This document shows positions 60,783 to 64,000 of a stretch of 64,000 bases of DNA, in pieces. The notes beneath the pieces were generated by a model. It did not search any database. It saw only the letters and a program-made list of their open reading frames with translations, and was not told the origin of the DNA. The stretch spans positions 1,550,001 through 1,614,000 of the forward strand of contig NZ_CP137142.1 of NCBI RefSeq assembly GCF_045287255.1, in the 5' to 3' direction. The DNA is from Henriciella sp045287255 (GTDB lineage: Bacteria; Pseudomonadota; Alphaproteobacteria; Caulobacterales; Hyphomonadaceae). How positions within the stretch are numbered: the first letter of the stretch is position 1; every line of letters begins with the position of its first letter. The position numbers were made by a program, and so were the translations under genes.

Positions 60783-60809
60783 TTAGCAGTCTAAGGGCGC
60801 GAGTGCTAA
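60783..60809 (+). promoter_or_regulatory. CIRCE element (HrcA operator) of groESL
   Basis: TTAGCAGTC-N9-GAGTGCTAA differs from the consensus TTAGCACTC-N9-GAGTGCTAA by one base in the left arm. The HrcA repressor binds this inverted repeat in many bacteria to hold groESL down at normal temperature. The right arm also forms GAGTGCT-AA-AGCACTC with the bases after it. It lies 60 bases before groES. Confidence 0.9.
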
Positions 60810-60869
60810 AGCACTCAAACTCATGCCAGCGAACCAAACAATTCAACCTGACGAACAAAGGGTATGTCC

Positions 60870-61160
60870 ATGAAGTTCCGTCCATTAGGCGACCGCGTTC
60901 TGGTCCGCCGCGTCGAAGAAGCCACCAAAACTGCTGGTGGCATCATCATTCCAGACACAGCAACTGAAAAGCCACAGGAAGGCGAAGTCCTCGCTGTTGG
61001 TAATGGCGCAATCGGCGATGACAATGAGCGTGTTCCGCTCGACGTAAAGCCAGGCGACAAAATCCTATTCGGCAAATGGGGTGGCACCGAGGTCAAGATT
61101 GACGGTGAAGACCTGCTGATCATGAAAGAAAGCGACATCATGGGTGTGATCGAGAGCTAG
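60870..61160 (+). CDS. groES: Co-chaperonin GroES
   Basis: 96-residue GroES: KFRPLGDRVLVRRVEEATKTAGGIIIPDTATEKPQ holds the mobile loop, followed by DLLIMKESDIMGVIES. It caps the GroEL ring. ATG at 60870 is preferred to 60864 because AAAGGG lies 7 bases before it. CIRCE-controlled; groEL follows after 109 bases. Confidence 0.97.
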   Translation: MKFRPLGDRVLVRRVEEATKTAGGIIIPDTATEKPQEGEVLAVGNGAIGDDNERVPLDVKPGDKILFGKWGGTEVKIDGEDLLIMKESDIMGVIES

Positions 61161-61269
61161 GCCCTCTTGCTGGTCGCGCTGGTTTAACTGAAAACTGCAA
61201 ACACTTTTCAGGCCCGCGCTCTCACTCACTCGTCGTTTCAACTGAAATTCAAATCAAGGATTGAGCACA

Positions 61270-62907
61270 ATGGCTGCAAAAATCGTAAAGTTCGGTGCTT
61301 CTGCACGCGAAAAAATGCTCCGCGGTGTCGACACACTGGCTGATGCCGTAAAAACAACCCTCGGCCCAAAAGGCCGCAACGTTGTTATCGAAAAATCATT
61401 CGGTGCCCCGCGCACAACCAAAGACGGTGTAACCGTTGCTAAAGAGATCGAGCTTGAAGATAAGTTCGAGAACATGGGCGCCCAGATGCTTCGCGAAGTT
61501 GCATCTAAAGCCAACGATGTTGCCGGTGACGGTACAACAACCGCGACTGTTCTGGCTCAGGCCATCGTTCGTGAAGGCCTTAAGCGCGTTGCCGCCGGTA
61601 TGAACCCAATGGACCTGAAGCGCGGTATCGATAAAGCTGCTGCTGAAGTTGTTTCTGACCTTGCTCACCACTCTCGCAAAGTCTCAGCAAACAGTGAAAT
61701 CGCTCAGGTTGGCGCGATCTCTGCGAACGGCGACAGCGAAGTTGGCGACATGATCGCTCAGGCGATGGAAAAAGTCGGCAATGAAGGCGTCATCACAGTT
61801 GAAGAAGCCAAGTCTCTCGAAACTGAACTCGACGTTGTTGAGGGTATGCAGTTCGACCGCGGCTACCTGTCTCCATACTTCGTCACCAATGCTGACAAGA
61901 TGACGGCTGAGCTGGATGATCCATACATCCTGCTGCACGAGAAGAAGCTGTCTTCCCTCCAGCCAATGCTGCCAATCCTTGAAAACGTTGTTCAGTCTCA
62001 GCGCCCACTGCTGATCATTGCTGAAGACGTAGACGGCGAAGCGCTGGCCACTCTGGTTGTCAACAAGCTGCGTGGCGGTCTGAAAATCGCTGCGGTGAAA
62101 GCACCAGGTTTCGGTGACCGTCGTAAAGCCATGCTGCAGGACATTGCGATCCTGACAGGCGGTCAGGTCATCTCTGAAGACCTCGGTATCAAGCTTGAGA
62201 ACGTCTCTCTCGACATGCTCGGCACAGCCAAGCGCGTAAACATCACCAAAGACGACACAACCGTTGTTGATGGTGCTGGCGGTAAAGACGAAATCGAAGC
62301 CCGTGTTGGTCAGATCCGCAAGCAGATCGAAGATACATCTTCTGATTATGACCGTGAGAAGCTGCAAGAGCGTCTGGCGAAACTCGCTGGCGGTGTTGCA
62401 GTCATCAAGGTTGGCGGCGCAACTGAAATCGAAGTGAAAGAGCGTAAGGACCGCGTTGATGACGCGCTGAACGCGACCCGCGCTGCGGTTGAAGAAGGTA
62501 TCGTCCCTGGCGGCGGTACAGCTCTGCTTTACGCAGCCGGCAATATCGACGTCAAAGGCATCAATGATGACGAGCAGGCCGGTATCGATATCGTCCGCAA
62601 GGCGCTTGAAGCTCCAATCCGTCAGATTGCTGAGAACGCTGGTGTTGAAGGCTCTGTTGTCGTCAACACAATCGTCAACCAGAAGGAGAAGACCTACGGC
62701 TTCAACGCGCAGACTGAAGAGTATGGCGACCTGGTTGAAATGGGTGTTATCGACCCAGCTAAAGTGGTTCGCTCTGCCCTGCAGAACGCCGCTTCTGTTG
62801 CAGGCCTTCTGATCACCACAGAAGCCGCGATTGCCGAAGCGCCAAAAGCGGACGCCCCTGCAATGCCAGGTGGCGGTATGCCAGACATGGGCGGCATGGG
62901 CTTCTAA
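61270..62907 (+). CDS. groEL: Chaperonin GroEL
   Basis: 545-residue Hsp60 with ATP site VKTTLGPKGRNVVIEKSFG and DGTTTATVLAQAI, and the typical Gly-Met tail PGGGMPDMGGMGF. It folds proteins in a ring cage with GroES. ATG at 61270 has AAGGA 9 bases before; an in-frame TTG at 61261 is rejected. Codon use differs from neighbours (many CCA, GTT, TCT codons), as expected from a highly expressed gene. A 420-residue antisense frame is a by-product of this bias. Confidence 0.98.
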   Translation: MAAKIVKFGASAREKMLRGVDTLADAVKTTLGPKGRNVVIEKSFGAPRTTKDGVTVAKEIELEDKFENMGAQMLREVASKANDVAGDGTTTATVLAQAIVREGLKRVAAGMNPMDLKRGIDKAAAEVVSDLAHHSRKVSANSEIAQVGAISANGDSEVGDMIAQAMEKVGNEGVITVEEAKSLETELDVVEGMQFDRGYLSPYFVTNADKMTAELDDPYILLHEKKLSSLQPMLPILENVVQSQRPLLIIAEDVDGEALATLVVNKLRGGLKIAAVKAPGFGDRRKAMLQDIAILTGGQVISEDLGIKLENVSLDMLGTAKRVNITKDDTTVVDGAGGKDEIEARVGQIRKQIEDTSSDYDREKLQERLAKLAGGVAVIKVGGATEIEVKERKDRVDDALNATRAAVEEGIVPGGGTALLYAAGNIDVKGINDDEQAGIDIVRKALEAPIRQIAENAGVEGSVVVNTIVNQKEKTYGFNAQTEEYGDLVEMGVIDPAKVVRSALQNAASVAGLLITTEAAIAEAPKADAPAMPGGGMPDMGGMGF

Positions 62908-62929
62908 GCCAACCCGCATAACGAATGAG

Positions 62930-62962
62930 AAAGCCTCGGAGCACATGCTTCGGGGCTTTTTC
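62930..62962 (+). terminator. Intrinsic terminator after groEL
   Basis: AAAGCC-CG-AGC and GCT-CG-GGCTTT arms around a four-base loop, with single mismatches, followed by T. Located 22 bases after the groEL stop. Confidence 0.7.
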
Positions 62963-63042
62963 TATATGAGCGAAACTGTCCTTTTCAGTCGCGCTAGAGA
63001 GTCCCCTTGCACCTTACGCTAACGCAGCGTAACGAACACCGC

Positions 63043-63741
63043 ATGAGCAAAGTATATGACAGCGCAGCCGCAGCGCTTGAAGGCGTTTTGTTCGACGGCA
63101 TAACGATTGCCGCCGGAGGATTTGGTCTTTGTGGCATTCCAGAGCTTTCAATCGCGGCGATCCGTGATGCAGGGACGAAAGACCTGACCGTCTATTCCAA
63201 TAATGCGGGTGTGGATGAGTTTGGCCTCGGTGTTCTGCTGCAGACCCGGCAGGTCAAGAAAATGTGCTCGTCTTATGTGGGTGAGAATGCCGAGTTTATG
63301 CGCCAATACCTCTCTGGTGAGCTGGAGCTGGAATTTAATCCGCAAGGCACGCTCGCTGAGCGGATGCGCGCTGGCGGCGCAGGCATTCCGGGCTTTTATA
63401 CCAAGACCGGTGTTGGCACCGTCATCGCTGAGGGCAAGGAAGTGAAGTCTTTCAATGGCGAGGACTATATCCTCGAAGAAGGCATCTTTGCTGACCTCGC
63501 CATCGTCAAAGCCTGGAAAGCCGACACGACTGGCAATGCCATCTTCCGCAAGACCGCCCGCAACTTCAACCTGCCCGCAGCAACCTGTGGCAAGATTTGC
63601 GTCATGGAAGTCGAAGAGATTGTCGAACCCGGCACACTCGACCCGGACCATATTCATATTCCCGGCATCTATGTGCACCGCCTCGTGCAAGGCGAACATG
63701 AGAAGCGGATCGAGCAACGCACTGTAAGGGAGAAAGCCTAA
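63043..63741 (+). CDS. scoA: 3-oxoacid CoA-transferase subunit A
   Basis: 232 residues of the CoA transferase family I alpha subunit. IAAGGFGLCGIPELSIAAIRD near the start is the CoA-binding loop, and YSNNAGVDEFGLGVLLQTRQVKKMCSSYVGENAEF follows. With subunit B it moves CoA from succinyl-CoA to acetoacetate or similar acid. Downstream of groESL but separated by its terminator. ATG at 63043 is chosen over 63007. Overlaps scoB by one base (TAATG). Confidence 0.93.
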   Translation: MSKVYDSAAAALEGVLFDGITIAAGGFGLCGIPELSIAAIRDAGTKDLTVYSNNAGVDEFGLGVLLQTRQVKKMCSSYVGENAEFMRQYLSGELELEFNPQGTLAERMRAGGAGIPGFYTKTGVGTVIAEGKEVKSFNGEDYILEEGIFADLAIVKAWKADTTGNAIFRKTARNFNLPAATCGKICVMEVEEIVEPGTLDPDHIHIPGIYVHRLVQGEHEKRIEQRTVREKA

Positions 63742-64000
63742 TGCCCTGGACACGTGATGATATGGCGGCGCGGGCCGCGCAAGAGCTTGAAGACGGGATG
63801 TATGTAAACCTCGGGATCGGTATTCCGACACTGGTTGCCAACCATATTCCGGACGGCATGACCGTTACCCTTCAGAGCGAGAACGGCATGCTCGGCATGG
63901 GGCCGTTTCCGTTTGAGGGTGAGGAAGACGCGGACCTGATCAATGCGGGTAAGCAGACAATTACCGAACTGCCCCATACCGCCTATTTCGACAGCGCCAC
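63741..64000 (+). CDS. scoB: 3-oxoacid CoA-transferase subunit B, cut by the window end
   Basis: The first 86 codons of the beta subunit: ARAAQELEDGMYVNLGIGIPTLVANHIPDGM and QSENGMLGMGP, the latter with the catalytic glutamate of the family. The rest lies beyond position 64000. Translation is coupled to scoA by the TAATG overlap. The gene is partial only because of the window edge. Confidence 0.93.
   Translation, partial: MPWTRDDMAARAAQELEDGMYVNLGIGIPTLVANHIPDGMTVTLQSENGMLGMGPFPFEGEEDADLINAGKQTITELPHTAYFDSA

Noticed and set aside
61684..62946. 420-codon open frame antisense to groEL
   Set aside because: Produced by the codon bias of groEL; no signal, motif or ribosome site.

Overview
The window reads as an ordinary chromosomal stretch of an alphaproteobacterium, probably a marine, aerobic, Gram-negative one (Hyphomonadaceae/Maricaulales-like at a guess; rank below class is not secure). 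Pointers to the class are the sufBCDS-sufT-sufA order, the small mitochondrial-type complex I subunit (NDUFS4-like), glutathione-dependent formaldehyde oxidation, a ChrR-type cupin with matching ECF promoters, a two-domain cold-shock protein, and CIRCE-controlled groESL. KDO synthesis indicates an LPS outer membrane. I see no transposase, prophage or CRISPR array.

Layout. 0-8.2 kb: an NnrU-like membrane protein, a small exported protein, then the SUF iron-sulfur assembly operon on the minus strand (sufB, two unfamiliar envelope genes, sufC, sufD, sufS, sufT, sufA). 8.2-16.4 kb: formaldehyde detoxification (frmA class III dehydrogenase, a VOC protein, S-formylglutathione hydrolase), an AT-rich hexapeptide acyltransferase, a second (NifS/IscS-type) cysteine desulfurase, an alpha/beta hydrolase, recG and a DUF502 membrane protein. 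16.4-23.1 kb: a kinase-like phosphotransferase with DUF6285, a glycine-zipper lipoprotein, and a minus-strand operon kdsA - two glycosyltransferase-like genes - 64-residue protein - radical SAM enzyme - arsM. 23.2-29.4 kb: photolyase, flavin amine oxidase, DUF1365 and cyclopropane fatty acid synthase, facing a DUF6134-chrR pair; both units carry a TGATCC-N16-CGTA-like promoter, which suggests one light/singlet-oxygen stress regulon. 29.5-36 kb: sulfur amino-acid genes (cysK, sseA, metC), a branched-chain amino acid dehydrogenase, a frameshifted lipase-like gene, a uracil-DNA glycosylase and pirin. 36-46.6 kb: an M28 peptidase, rlmJ, a membrane histidine kinase, a flavoprotein with a thioesterase-fold partner, cysD/cysNC for PAPS synthesis, and an AT-rich lipoprotein.

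46.6-57 kb is an acetate-uptake module: acs with a DcaP-like porin, a LuxR-type response regulator and an SSS-domain hybrid sensor kinase (CrbR/CrbS type), an ActP-type symporter with its DUF4212 partner, and a 68-residue membrane protein. A shared AGACyAAAGTCy motif sits in front of several of these units. 57-64 kb is housekeeping: arfB, an Arg/Glu-repeat RcnB-like protein, tRNA-Arg, a complex I subunit, tRNA-Pro, a PaaI thioesterase, DUF192, a double cold-shock protein, tRNA-Glu, groES-groEL and the start of a 3-oxoacid CoA-transferase operon cut by the window edge.

The parts that look least like textbook are the kdsA-glycosyltransferase-radical SAM-arsM operon, the two envelope genes inside suf together with a helix that would cover the sufB ribosome binding site, the orphan ChrR/ECF promoter pair, and the putative acetate-regulon operator. 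All identifications come from reading motifs and gene order by eye; no database search was possible.
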